Assembly (NCBI GenBank): GCA_038496445.1
Contig: JALMLS010000354.1
Location: forward strand, 434,001-498,000
Length of the DNA: 64,000 nt
DNA from: Trichosphaerium sp. ATCC 40318
Taxonomy: Eukaryota > Discosea > Flabellinia > Trichosidae
Direction: 5' to 3'
Within the stretch, counting starts at the first letter, position 1. Every line of letters begins with the position of its first letter. Shown piece by piece: positions 1-11,859 of the stretch. Under the pieces are notes generated by a model that saw only the letters and a program-made list of their open reading frames with translations, was not told the DNA's origin and searched no databases. Position numbers and translations under genes: made by a program.

Positions 1-2656
1 CACAAGTATTGCCTTGAATAAATGTAAGTGACTTAAAAAGAAAACACCAAAAAGAGTCATACTTTTTCTGCAAAGAAGAGCCAGATGAAGGGTGTTGAAG
101 CATTCGATCTATCACATGATTTATATGCGACAGACAAATCAAAGGCATCTGGGTAAATGACAATACCAGTTGGTTGATTTACCAATGAGTAAATAATAAG
201 AAGAATCTAAAAGGAATGTTAGCAAGGAACGCCTTTTTTGTAATCTTGCTTCGAAGCTAGCGTACCAAATCAGCGAGCATGAGACCACCGATGATAGCCA
301 ATAGATATATTACCGGTATTTTCACTCTATCCAGCTTTTTGCTGGCAGATAGAATAAGGACAATACGAAGACATTTAGCGAAGAGAGGCCTAGAGATACA
401 AATTAATCCGCATTGTGGTATTGGTAAAGTATTCTTACCCAAACAATAACATGAATCCCAAGTTCAGAAAGTAGAGAGACAAGTGACATGTCGCATCTGA
501 CCAAAGAGAAGGCATCCAAGTAAAATTTGAAAGATACAATATGATAGAACCTACACCGACCAAACTTAAGAACAAAGGCGAAGACCAAACGATAACCTTA
601 AACGAAACAATAAGAACAAGCGCGAACAAAGAGTGTTCGCAACAACGTACCTTATGCCTATAGTTAATCGCTATGTATACCAAAAATGCAATACTGAGTC
701 CAATAGCTGCAAGAGTACTTATTAAGACAATGATCTCTGCAGCAGAGCCTAGAAAAATGGCTTGTTAAAATACAGTACCAACGATTTTTCTACGCAAATA
801 GTTTTCTTACCCCAACTCATATCGAGTTCTCGATTGTTGTATGGTACAAACTCAACCAAATCGGCATTAGCCGCAGCTACTGGAGCAACTACTTTAAAAA
901 CGGAACCACTATTTAAGTTCTCAACGGATGAATTCTGTATTTGAATAAAGTAACTACAAGCAATTTGTTAGAGAACAACTTGATATAAAAAAGGTCATAC
1001 GGCCTCTTCTTCTGTCCAAGGGCTATGTCCCATGAGAATTCTCCATTATTTGTTTTGAAAACAGACCGCGTGAGTGATTCTAAGCGTAGATTTAACCACA
1101 GTTTTGATAGTTGTAAAGGTGTACCTTTCACAAAGGCGTGATCAAAGCGTTCAACAGCTTGTTTCTGAACATTAAATTAATACGTTTTTGATACTTTAAA
1201 GCACGTGCCTGGAGGGTTCTTATAATGAACGAAGCTCCAACAAACCCAAACTCTGTTGAACCTGTGCTTAAGTACTGACCGACACTTGTATTGGGCTTAT
1301 TATTGTTGAACTCGGCAATATCTGCTGTAACTTCTTTGTATGTTCTTCCAGTGAAGTCATCCGGAGGAAAACTTGGGTCCACAACACGCTACATCTTTGT
1401 AAGACAACCGGTAAAACAGATATTAGTGTATGTTCCTTTGTAGTACCTGGACAACACCAGTTTGTAAATTTTCTGCTGGCGTATGCACTGAACAAACGTG
1501 TAAGGGTTTTATTAGAAGCTCAAATGAGGCTCACCTGCATTAGCTACCATTTCACCTCGGACAACTAGTTTAGGAGCCCAGTTTTCTCTTTCCATTGCTC
1601 TGGCAAACTCTTGTTGCTCCGCCAAGAAAGCAGTAAATACAACAACATCAACATCAGGAAACTCCTTAACAGCAATTTAAGCATCAACAGATTTACGTAT
1701 GTATGACGTACAGATGCTGCCAATTGTACTGTTTTGGTGACATTTGGAAAGCTCAATGTAGAGTTTGACGTGTTTATGATCGTGTACTCTTTGACCAACT
1801 TTGCCCCAGTCTCAGCTACTTGCGCTGACAGTGCCTATCAAAGAACAATTATTATCATTTAGAGTGTTAAATCACTTACGGTACACCTGTTTCCAATTAC
1901 ATCGTGATTAAATATGCACATTTGTATTATTGTCTTAAGTCCTTTTATCCTTATGTAAGGAAGAACAGAGTCCCAATAGCTGAAATACCAATAAGAATAC
2001 AAACACGGGAAAAACAAGCAAAAAACAGCGTATTTGAGTTTTTCCGAAAACCGGGAAATTACAAACAAAACAACGTACTATTCTGGTGCTGGAAGTAATG
2101 GTACAACACCATCGTGATCTTGCCATGTTGAAGGAAGAGAAATGAGCGGTGCTATCTAGGACAATAAATAAGAACAAGGTTTTCAAAGTCACGTTTGTGT
2201 CACGTGATATTTTTTTTTGCTTGAAAAATTAACACAACATACCCTAAAACATCCCATTCCGTCAAGTTCTTCTGAAATCCTAACGCTCAGAGCGTCGTTG
2301 TTTTGGCCCATAATAAAGACTTTCTCTTCATTGTTGTTTAACTGAGCTCGCTCACAAAACGATCTGTAATGTTCTCCAAGCAACGTCAAATTGTGATAAT
2401 TGTTCAGTATCTCGACTTCTATGGTGTATGTCTTTCCTCCAATATCAAAACCTTGCATGACATTATTCACAAAGTGTTGTAAGTATTCCATCCCCAAAGC
2501 AGTCGATGACGCGAAGAAATATATTGGGTCAAAGAATCCGCGAGGTATTAGACCGTAAGACGCCACTATTTTAATTGTTCCTTGCGATTGAATTGTTGGA
2601 AGGCTGATTAGTGTCAGCAGCGTGATTAACACATACGCTGGCCTTGTATTAGTCAT
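1..2656 (-). CDS. Class C (GABA-B-like) receptor, copy A, 3' part cut by window edge
   Basis: This is a multi-exon minus-strand gene starting at 2656 (MTNTRPAYVLITLLTLISLP), where a hydrophobic signal peptide precedes an extracellular periplasmic-binding-protein-like ligand domain (IVASYGLIPRGFFDP, then NDALSVRISEELDGMGC). Later exons carry the second lobe (around 1130-1380 and 1560-1830) and, towards position 1, membrane helices matching helices 1 to 4 of copy B. It is highly similar in exons and introns to the gene at 4071-7461, offset by about 4.8 kb, so it is a recent tandem duplicate. The equivalent of the last helices and cytosolic tail lies left of the window. An apparent stop near 1680 is explained by a 47-nt intron (GTACGT...AAG) also present in copy B, so I do not call it a pseudogene. 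The family senses small ligands at the plasma membrane; the ligand here is unknown. Confidence 0.8.
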
Positions 2657-4070
2657 TATAAAAGACCTAAAGGAGTCATGAGCAATAAATAAATCAAACG
2701 TCACTAAAACAAAACCTATGTATGGACGTACGTAGTACAATCAAGTGCTTTAGATGTATTGAGGCGGAGACCGAAATGATACTACAGTAGGTTAGTTCAC
2801 ACACATAGCGACTTAGCGGAGTTATTTTGGACTACAGAGTATATATCCAACAGTTTAGAACGTATGAGAAAGAAATGAAGCTCACGACAGACATACCATT
2901 TTAGTGTTTTCTGACAATTCAATCAATGCCCACACTTCAGAATTCATTCAACCGGTGATCGCACTAAACAATCCGAATACAATACGCATTGATTAGGATA
3001 AAGAGAACATCTTTCATCAAAAAAGAAAAAAAAACAACAAACGTTCTATATTTGGTTGTTAAACTTTATTTCTTTATGATTGATTGTTTGAGCTTTTACC
3101 TGTACGCTGTGAGATAGTGGTTGTGTAATTATCTCATCAAATAAATTGGGTTCAGGCTCTACATAGTATTAACAAAAGGGGTGTAGGATGTCATTTCAAC
3201 TGCTGTGACCTTATTTGTTGCTCAGCCAAGCTACTCGGGGTCTGTACAAACAAGAAAACATGATTGGCCCAATGTGATTATTTCCCTGCTACTAACACCA
3301 CGCCACGATATACATGACTAATGCTAAGCGCAAGTACGGATGCTATACAGCTGAATAAGCCCTTTTGCAAGGAGATCCTGTAAAACGTGCGTTTGTGTCG
3401 ATTACCCTTCTCCTAAATAGTTGGCTGATAGTGCTTCATAGCTGGGCAGGAAACACATCACGTTGTAATCAATCCGACGTACAACGCATGTAGATATAAC
3501 ACGCGATGCACGCTCTTATGCATTCCACTGTAGAGTTAGGTGTTAGGTTCAATCGTATTGTGGTTAAATTGTTCACAGTCATAAGCCCATTGATGTACTT
3601 GCTTACGCGCTCTTTTTGTATTCTCGGGTAGTGATAGTTATTGTTATCAAATGGCTCTTAAAAACGTTCTTTTCGTCAAATGGCCATCCGCTTATCAACT
3701 TTATTCCACGTGCTACGTGTACGAAGCAAGAAATCAACCAAATTATGCCTATTACGTTGTAACTAGACCATGCAGTAGCTTCGAAGACGTGGTAGCAACT
3801 GCAAAACACTAGCAACAAGACTACAAGCTACTCCACAATCTGATGTAGGTGCAATTACACATCTCAAAGGTTTTAATTTTATAGTTTTAACGACAGCTTG
3901 GGTGCTATAGCCAATGCTGGTAATGAGAAAACAAATCTAAAGAAATTAGTTTTTATTGACACTTTATTATTATTGTTACTTAGTTTAAGCGGATTGGCAC
4001 TTTTGATGATTTAGGAATAATTCTTTTATACAAGGATATGTTATACTACGTTATTGATTCTATTTTATAT
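2657..4070. other. Intergenic spacer between receptor copies, partly duplicated
   Basis: No intact gene is visible. The first several hundred bases resemble the sequence upstream of copy B (7462-8046), including a shared stretch around AGTCATGAGCAATAAATAAA, so the duplicated unit extends past the receptor start. It contains the E2 tail remnant at 3579-3626. The other open frames are short and not conserved between the two copies. Confidence 0.6.
3579..3626 (-). pseudogene. Remnant of the 3' end of the Rad6-type E2 gene
   Basis: Read on the minus strand, this stretch gives REYKKSA, a stop, then ASTSMGL and a stop. The intact E2 gene at 8047-9119 ends [17 protein letters not shown]. The conserved REYKK and TSMGL plus the same final stop position identify it as a degenerate copy of the E2 C-terminus. 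It sits about 0.9 kb upstream of receptor copy A, just as the intact E2 lies about 0.6 kb upstream of copy B. The tandem duplication therefore carried the tail of the neighbouring E2 gene, which then decayed. The fragment is short, but the reading-frame match makes chance unlikely. Confidence 0.7.
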
Positions 4071-7000
4071 TCAGTCTTCAGTACTATCACTGTTTTGGAG
4101 ACTTTCCAATTCAGCTTTGTATTGTTCAGCTTTTTTCCTCCATTTTTCTTTTTCTCCCTTTAGAAGTTGTATTATTTCCTCATAGTCTACGTTCTCACAG
4201 TAAGATAATTTAACATGTAGCATCGCAATTACATACCTGTTGATTTTTCGTCATCTGCTTTGCTTTCAAAGCCCATAATACTAAGGGAGAGTTAGATTTG
4301 GAGTTACAGTAACGTAACAACTTAAAATTCAAAGTATTATCAAGTCACTGTACCTATCTCCATTTGGTGCCTCGCTATTAACAGTAATAGATCCAACTCG
4401 TGTTGATTTAGTTGTACCATTACCGCTCATTGGGACTACACGTCTAGAGTCAGGTGAATGACCACCTGCTCTCCCAGAATTCACTTTTTTGATCATCACT
4501 ATTTTTTGAAGGAACAGAGACAAAACAGTGAGCCCTTTGAACAAAAAACACGTGTCAGTAATGAGGTATAATCAAATGGATATGAGAAAACAATGTTCAT
4601 GTGTACCTCCGCCAAAGACAACTGCCATTGATCTGAATACAAACAATCCTTCACGTTGTGTTTTAGAAGTAGATGTACCCAAAGCGTATTGAAGTGCAAA
4701 CCCAAGAATGGCGAAAAAGATGACGTTGTAAACACCAAATGCAATAACTTTTGATTCATCCAACACCTTGAAAGGTATTTTTCTTACTCTGTAAGCCAAG
4801 TACATACCAGTAACCACAAGTATTGCCTAGAATAAATGTAAGTGACTTAAAAAACAAAACACCAAAAAAAGTCATACTTTTTCTGCAAAGAAGAGCCAGA
4901 TGAAGGGTGTTGAAGCATTTGATCTATCACATGATTTATATGCGACAGACAAATCAAAGGCATCTGGGTAAATGACAATACCCGTTGGTTGATTTACCAC
5001 TGAGTAAATAATAAGAAGAATCTAAAAGGAATGTTAGCAAGAAACACTTTTTTTGTGATCGTTTTCAAGTGTACCAGATCAGCAAGCATGAGACCACCGA
5101 TGATAGCCAATAGATATATTACTGGGACCTTCACTCTATCTAGCTTCTTAGTGGCAGATAGAATGAGGACAATACGAAGACATTTAGCGAAGAGAGGCCT
5201 AGATACAAATTAATCCGCATTGTGGTATTGGTAAAGTATTCTTACCCAAACAGTAACATGAAGCCCAAGTTCAGAAAGTAGAGAGACAAGTGACATGTCG
5301 CATCTGACCAAAGAGAAGGCATCCAAGTAAAATTTGAAAGATACAATATGATAGAACCTACACCGACCAAACTTAAGAACAAAGGCGAAGACCAAACGAT
5401 AACCTTAAAAGAAACAATAAGAACAAAGAGTGTTCGCAACAACATACCTTGTGCCTATGGTTGATTGCTATGTATACCAAAAATGCAATACTGAGTCCGA
5501 TAGCTGCAAGAGTACTTATTAAGACAACAATCTCAGCAGCAGAGCCTAGAAAAGTTAATAAAAACAACTGGAAATAGTTTTCTTACCCCAACTCATATCG
5601 AGTTCTCGATTGTTGTATGGTACAAACTCAACCAAATCGGCATTAGCCGCAGCTACTGGAGCAACTATTTTAAAAACGGAACCACTATTTAGGTGTTCAA
5701 CTGATGAATTCTGTATTTGAATAAAGTAACTACAAACAATTAGAACCTCAACATAAACCCAAATAAAAAAAGTCATACGGCCTCCTCTTCTGTCCAAGGG
5801 TTATGTCCCATGAGAATTCTCCGTTATTTGTTTTGAAAACAGACCGCGTGAGTGATTCTAAATGTATAGTTAACCTGTGGTTTATGTTGGTTGTAAAGGT
5901 GTACCTTTCACAAAGGCGTGATCAAAGCGTTCAACAGCTTGTTTCTAAACATTAAATTAATACGTTTTTGATACTTTAAAGCACGTGCCTGGAGGGTTCT
6001 CACAATGAGCGAAGCTCCAAGAAACCCAAACGCTGATATGCTTGGGCTCAAGTACGAACCAACGCTTGTATTGGGCTTATTATTGTTGAACTCAGCAATA
6101 TCGTCTGCAACTTCTTTGTATGTTTTTCCAGTGAAGTCGTCTGTTGGAAAACTTGGATCTAGCATACTCTATGATATTGTAAGGCACTATGAAGTATAAA
6201 GGAAAAGAAGGTTCCTTTGAAGTACCTGGACAACACCAGTTTGTAAATTTTCTGCTGGAGTATGCACTGAAGAAACGTGTAAGAATATTGTGAGAAACGC
6301 AAATAAAGCTCACCTGTATTAGCTACCATTTCACCTCGGACAACTAGTTTAGGGCCCCAGTTTTCTCTTTCCATTGCTCTGGCAAACTCTTGTTGCTCCG
6401 CCAAGAAAGCAGTAAATATAACAACATCAACATCAGGAAACTCCTTAAACAGTTTGAGTCTTAAACAGTACTTATGTATGACGTACAGATGCTGCCAATT
6501 GTACTGTTTTGGTGACATTCGGAAAGCTCAATGTAGAGTTTAATGTATTTATAATCGTGTACTCTTTGACCAACTTTGCCCCAGTCTCAGCAACGCGCGC
6601 TGACAGTGCCTATCAAAGAACAATTATTATTTTTTTAGAGTGTTGTTAAATCACTTACGGTACACCTGTTTCCAACCACATCGTGATTAAATATGCACAT
6701 TTGTATTATTGTCTTAAGTCCTTTTATCCTTATGTAAGGAAGAACAGAGTCCCAATAGCTGAAATACCAAAATAAGCACAAAAACCAAAAAAAAAGAAAC
6801 CAAAACAACGTATTGAAAATGGTAAAAAAAAAACCCACCCAACAAATTACAAACAACAACGTACTATTCTGGTGCTGAAAGTAATGGTACAACACCATCG
6901 TGATCCTGCCATGTTGAAGGAAGAGAAATGAGCGGTGCTAACTAGGACAAGAAATCAGAAAAGGGTTTTATGTAGCGCATTTTTTTAGGCAGAATAACTG

Positions 7001-7461
7001 TCAATCACGTGATATTTTTTTTTGCTTGAAAAATTAACACAACATACCCTAAAACATCCCATTCCGTCAAGTTCTTCTGAAATCCTAACGCTCAGAGCAT
7101 CGTTGTTTTGGCCCATAATAAAGACTTTCTCTTCATTGTTGTTTAACTGAGCTCGCTCACAAAACGATCTGTAATGTTCTCCAAGCAACGTCAAATTATG
7201 ATAATTGTTTAGTATCTCGACTTCTATGGTGTATGTCTTTCCTCCAATATCAAAACCTTGCATGACATTATTCACAAAGTGTTGTAAGTATTCCACCCCA
7301 AAAGCAGTCGGTGACGCGAAGAAATATATTGGGTCAAAGAATCCACGAGGTATTAGACCGTAAGACGCCACTATTTTAATTGTTCCTTGAGATTGAATTG
7401 TCGGAAGGCTGATTAGTGTCAATAGCGTGATTAACACATATGTCGGCCTTGTGTTAACCAT
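4071..7461 (-). CDS. Class C (GABA-B-like) receptor, copy B, complete
   Basis: The start at 7461 (MVNTRPTYVLITLLTLISLP) gives a signal peptide followed by a two-lobed periplasmic-binding-like ectodomain. Exon pieces include SYGLIPRGFFDPIYFFAS, FPDVDVVVFTAFLAEQQEF and ARALKYQKRINLMF. Seven-helix segments follow: LFLLTFLGSAAEIVVLISTL, VIVWSSPLFLSLVGVGSIIL, ISRPLFAKCLRIVLIL and VIAFGVYNVIFFAILGFAL. After the last helix comes a Ser/Gly-rich basic cytosolic tail (VNSGRAGGHSPDSRRV). The tail ends in a short coiled coil (YEEIIQLLKGEKEKWRKKA) with a TGA stop at 4071-4073. Introns are short, several with GTAC-type donors. The build matches the Grl/GABA-B-like receptors known from Dictyostelium and other protists. 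Likely a plasma-membrane receptor acting through G proteins; the ligand is unknown. Exon joins are inferred, helped by comparison with copy A. Confidence 0.85.
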
Positions 7462-8046
7462 TTTAAAACCTACAAAGAGTCATGAGCAATAAATAAATCA
7501 AACGTCACTAAAACAAAGCCCTTATGGGTACATACGTAATACAATCAAAAGCAAGTGATGTATTGAGGCGGAGACCGAAATGATACTACACAGAATATTA
7601 GTTCACACACATAGCGACTTAGCGGAGTTATTTTGGACTACAGAGTATACATCCAACAGTTTAGAACGTATGAGAAAGAAAAGAAGCTCACGACAGACAT
7701 ACTATTTTAGTGTTTTCTGACAATTCAATCAATGCCCACACTTTTTAGTTGTTTTATTTCTAATTATACTTCAATCAGTGCTCACTAAAGAATCCGCATA
7801 CAGTGCGTTAATTAGGATAAAGAAGTTCTAGAAATCAAAAAAAAAGAAAAAAAAAAAACTAACTCGGTATATTTGGTTGTTATTCTTTATGGTTGTCGAC
7901 TGTTTGAGCGTACACCCGTATGTTGTGAGATATTGGTTGTACAATTATCTCATTAAATAAATTGGGTTCAAGCTCTACATAGTATTTACAAAAGGGGTGT
8001 CGTTTCAACTACTGTAACCTTATTTGGGCTGTATTGTTTGCAATAA
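7462..8046. other. Intergenic between receptor copy B and the E2 gene
   Basis: This spacer should hold the copy B promoter and the E2 3' flank. Much of it is alignable with the sequence upstream of copy A. It has A-rich runs around 7840-7860. I see no coding signal. Confidence 0.5.
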
Positions 8047-9119
8047 TTATAATCCCATTGATGTTTGAACAAACTTGCGTACACGCTTCTTGTATTCTCG
8101 AACATTGTCTGAAAAAATCTTAGCAGCCATTGGGTTTGCAGGAGAGGCAGGGTTTGGATCAGTTAGAAGAGACTACACGGAGTATTAATTAGAAGTAAAA
8201 AAATGAACAAAAAATGGTGGACAGAAACTATTAGATGCCCAAGAAAATAGTTTACAGGCTTTAGGAGTATCATTCGCCCGTGTGTAAAGTTAAGTTTTGA
8301 AAAAAGTGCTCGCACAAACTATTCCATTTTGTTGCAAAATGTCGTGTTAATTAAATTTTCAAAGAAGAATTGCTTTTTTTTTTTTGTTTCCGAAGTGCCC
8401 AGCATAACAAAACTCCCAACAAAAATATACATATATTTATACGAAGTAGTAATATTAGGCACTAAGAAGAACAAAAAATTAAAAGTACGACAGAAGTCTG
8501 AGTTTGAACGCGACGGCAAATTGTTTCTAAAAAAAAAAAACAAATTATGAAATGAACATTTTGACACATTGCGTCTACTGACAGATTACAAAAAGAGTTT
8601 ACTTGCCTGTATAGAAAGTAAGATAGTATTGACAGTGTATATAGGCCTCCATTTGTCTTGTATAATGTCCAAGCAGATAGAACCATCGTTGTAAACGTTT
8701 GGATGAAATATTGGCACTGTGAAGCGCACCTATGCGTTTAGGTGAGGGTTTAGGTATAAATGAGGGTTTTAATACGCACTTTTGGTGGTTTGCTCGGGTA
8801 TTCCTCTGGAAACTTCAATATAAGCGGTAAAATACCACCTGTAGCGTGTGAGCACAATTAAGACATGTTTTATATAGTGAATGGTAAACGCTACCTTCCC
8901 ACTCTGTTTCGTCTGGCCCAAATATCGTAGCGTTCCATATAAACATGTTATCTTCGTCAACTGGGCTTGCCGAAACTCCCTGTAACGTTTTTTTTTAAAT
9001 AGGCGCAAACAACGCTAATAGCAATAACAACGTACCTCTGGTGGCTCGTCTAACATGCTTTTGTAGTCTGCTAGTAAACGTAACATAGAAGGCGAAGGCT
9101 GGCTTGAGGATAGGCTCAT
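8047..9119 (-). CDS. Ubiquitin-conjugating enzyme E2, Rad6/UBE2A type
   Basis: Translation from 9119 begins [20 protein letters not shown] and continues with [58 protein letters not shown], then [20 protein letters not shown] and [17 protein letters not shown]. This is the full E2 fold, with the HPN motif and the catalytic cysteine in SICLDI (codon at 8673-8675). GVSASP and DPNPASPAN are typical of Rad6/UBE2A. The family takes ubiquitin from E1 and, with RING E3s, modifies histone H2B and PCNA. There are several exons. The last intron (8173-8605, 433 nt) is much longer than the others and appears to use a GC donor (CAG|GCAAGT), which keeps the frame from [11 protein letters not shown] to SLLTDPNP. 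A decayed copy of the gene's end lies at 3579-3626. Confidence 0.92.
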
Positions 9120-9709
9120 TTGTTTTATTTTGAGAGCAGGTTCGTTTCAGACAAGGCAATTTGAAGAAATTCACGCTTGTTGCTTAAAATTGATAAAGTT
9201 TTTTCTGTTTCAAACAAAATTTTGCCTCTACTGCACTTAGCGTCGTATTATTTACCTTACTTATGTCTTCGGCGCATGAAACTATTGAGACGGCTGCCAC
9301 TTATCATCTTGTTTGGTTGGTTATAGAAAAAAGTCTAGCACCGGGCTAGAAAGCGAATAGCGTACAGTGGATTGGCGGTTGTAAAGTTCAAAAAAAGACT
9401 AGTTTCCAAATTGAGAAGGAGCAGTTTTGTTTTGTTGCGCCTCTTGTACATGGCGTACTACACTATGTATGTTGAACTTACATTGCCAAAACATAATGTA
9501 CATTCACATGACAATCTCCAACGACCAAAAAAAAAAAACATGTATGTTGCGTGGAGTTAGTGCGTAAATAGTTACCTAATTAAAAACGAATTTTACTTCT
9601 GACGTCACCAAAAAACCGACTTAACAAACTTTCAAACTTTCCCTTTTCCAAAGATATTTACAAATAAAGGGGAGAGGTTCCTCCCCTTATTTACAACACA
9701 ATAATTGCT
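9120..9709. other. Divergent promoter region between E2 and LamG genes
   Basis: This stretch of about 590 bases separates two outward-facing genes and should hold both promoters. The only longer frame (9372-9560, plus strand) has low-complexity composition and no recognisable motif. No RNA gene was seen. Confidence 0.5.
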
Positions 9710-11566
9710 ATGAGTGCTTTACTAGCATTAATAGTATCCCTTATTACTCTAAACATCACATACGCATGCGTTAAAGCACCAGAAGGTATAGAAGAATGGT
9801 TAAAACTAGAAACAACGACAGAACAAACAAATGATATAATTAAAGGAAAGGGAGCCCTACTTCTAGGAGAGCCTCAAACAAGTCAGGTAATTAATACGAC
9901 GTTTGGTTAAACTAGCAACCACGTGATTTTTTTCAATTTAGGGACTCGTTGGCTCAAGCGTAACTTTCGAAAAAGCTTATGTAAAAATGATCGCAGATGC
10001 TTTAAAACCACGATCAGGTACCTCAATTTTTAACCACCATCAACTACTACGACTTGTTGGGGCGTATTTCCGTAAAATCTATTCCCAACCTGTCAGTTGT
10101 AGAATTTCTGGTATTCATAACATAACAATAATAATCCCGTCTCCCCGCTAGCTTTCACGATCGAGTTTTGGTTTCGGTCACGTGATGGTACAGCTGGATA
10201 TCTAGTAGATTACCACGAGCCGAATTGGCTTTTTTTATCGGTTTATATTGATAGCCAAAGCTTCTTCACATTAGCAACTGGTCATGGTAAGTGTTTAAAG
10301 AGTGTTGGTCTAGTTCGACTACAAAAAAAATTCAAACTTACGATTTTTTTAGGTGACCGACTAGCGCGGTCTAAAACGAACATTACTGTCGATATGGAAT
10401 GGCACCACTGCGCTGTAGTTATGAGCGAGTGAGTTTAAACGACAAAAGACAACGTCCTTATTGTGTTTTTTAGGTTTCATTCCTCGAAGCTATACCTTGG
10501 TATTTTGTTCTTGTTTTGTCTTGTTTCTCTTCTCTAATCGTACCATAGATGGTATACACTTGGGTGACTATGGAGCGAGCGTCTCCGGTGGAAGACTCTC
10601 AGCAAGCCCTCAACACTTGTACATTGGCGCAGCTGGTAATGCTGGCGCGGAAACAACAAATCACTTTGATGGGGCTATTGATGAAGTATGATTTTTGTTT
10701 TTTCAAAAAAATGGATTGTAGCTTACATTTATACGTAGGTATCTGTGTATACAAGAGCCTTAGATGCTAAGGACATACAAGATATTTATAATGAGCGTAC
10801 GTGATGAATGTAAGCGGTAAACTTTACAACTAACAAAATACTATTTCTAGGCGAAAAAGGAAAATGTATTCCTTGCCTTGGAGACGCACCTGTAGGCGCC
10901 GTGTGCAATGACACAGGAGAATGGATAGTAACAGGAGACGTAATTTTAACAAACGTAACGTTGACCATCACATCTTCAGTCACTTACACAGGTACACGTG
11001 ATAAACAACTTTGAATCGAAATTGAAACGTAAAATGTGCCTAAAATTTCTTTCATTTTCGACAAACGTCTAACTTCATTTACACTCTTAACCATACTCAA
11101 AGGTGTTGTTACTATTGGTTCTGGTACTGGATTCGTTATTGTTGATCAGGGTGTCATACATTTCGAACAATGTCCTAAAGTCGAAACCAAAGTATCAGTC
11201 ACTTCAAAATCATCTCAAGATGGACAAACAGTTTTCACTCTACCAACAACATGTATTGATTCTGGGATAGAAAACATACAACCAGCAGATCACCATCCTT
11301 GTCATAACTTTACAACAGGATCACGTGATGGATTGACACATGTCTTTTGGCTACAACAACGAGACTGTAACGCGTCAGCGGGTGTTAATCTTAGCCAAAA
11401 TATGCTATTGGTGATTTGTATTGTTATAGGCATTTTGATCGTAGTGACGGCAGTATGCTTGTATCTATTGGTCAGAAAAGGGTTTTTCGTTGTAAAGACA
11501 CGTGACCTAGCCACTCAGAAGACGCCTAGCACTAGAAAGTTGGTTGTAATCCCAAATCAAGTGTAA
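9710..11566 (+). CDS. Secreted/single-pass membrane protein with LamG-like lectin domain
   Basis: Nine exons join in frame: 9710-9886, 9942-10017, 10152-10286, 10353-10428, 10474-10499, 10549-10685, 10739-10796, 10851-10991 and 11103-11566. A signal peptide (MSALLALIVSLITLNITYAC) leads into a concanavalin-like jelly roll: FTIEFWFRSRDGTAGYLVDY, EWHHCAVVM, LYLDGIHLGDYG, ASPQHLYIG and FDGAIDEVSVYTRALDAKDI. These are the hallmarks of Laminin_G_3-type domains, which usually bind sugars or extracellular ligands. A Cys-containing region and a beta-rich part follow. A transmembrane helix (MLLVICIVIGILIVVTAVCL) comes next, with a short basic cytosolic tail. It is probably a type I surface protein for adhesion or prey recognition. 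The ligand and exact name are unknown. The exon structure is well supported because the LamG core reads continuously across six introns. Confidence 0.82.
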
Positions 11567-11859
11567 ATGAATTTGTACTGTTATTTTACGTATTTTTCTA
11601 CGTTTGTACGCGTGAAAAGCGTTATTGTGATGCGTTTCAAGAAACAACGAACAAAAATGGTTGTATTGCTCGTTAAACGATCTAAATCACTTCTTGTGGT
11701 TTACGTACTATCGTTTTTTGTATTGCCTACGTTCATACTCTGCGTAGCAATCAGCAAACCAATTAAAGCGAAAAATCATCAGTTTTCTTTTCATCTATTA
11801 CTAATTAGACACTTGCAACACAACCACAAGGAGCACTTCAAAACTCTTATCAAATATAG

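Larger units (their letters stand above)
1..8046. repeat. Tandem duplication, unit about 4.8 kb
   Basis: Positions 1-2656 align with about 4815-7461 across exons and introns, for example the shared stretch beginning CACAAGTATTGCCT at 1 and 4815. The two start codons lie 4805 bases apart. The similarity continues upstream of both starts and ends in the E2 tail (3579-3626 versus 8047 onward). Introns are conserved with small indels, which implies a fairly recent event. Confidence 0.85.

Noticed and set aside
1565-1798. Apparent frame break in receptor copy A suggesting a pseudogene
   Set aside because: The same position in copy B also needs a tiny GTACGT...AAG intron; removing it restores the frame in both copies.
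8319-8567. Frames on both strands inside the E2 gene
   Set aside because: They lie in the long GC-AG intron, are A/T-run rich and show no protein pattern.
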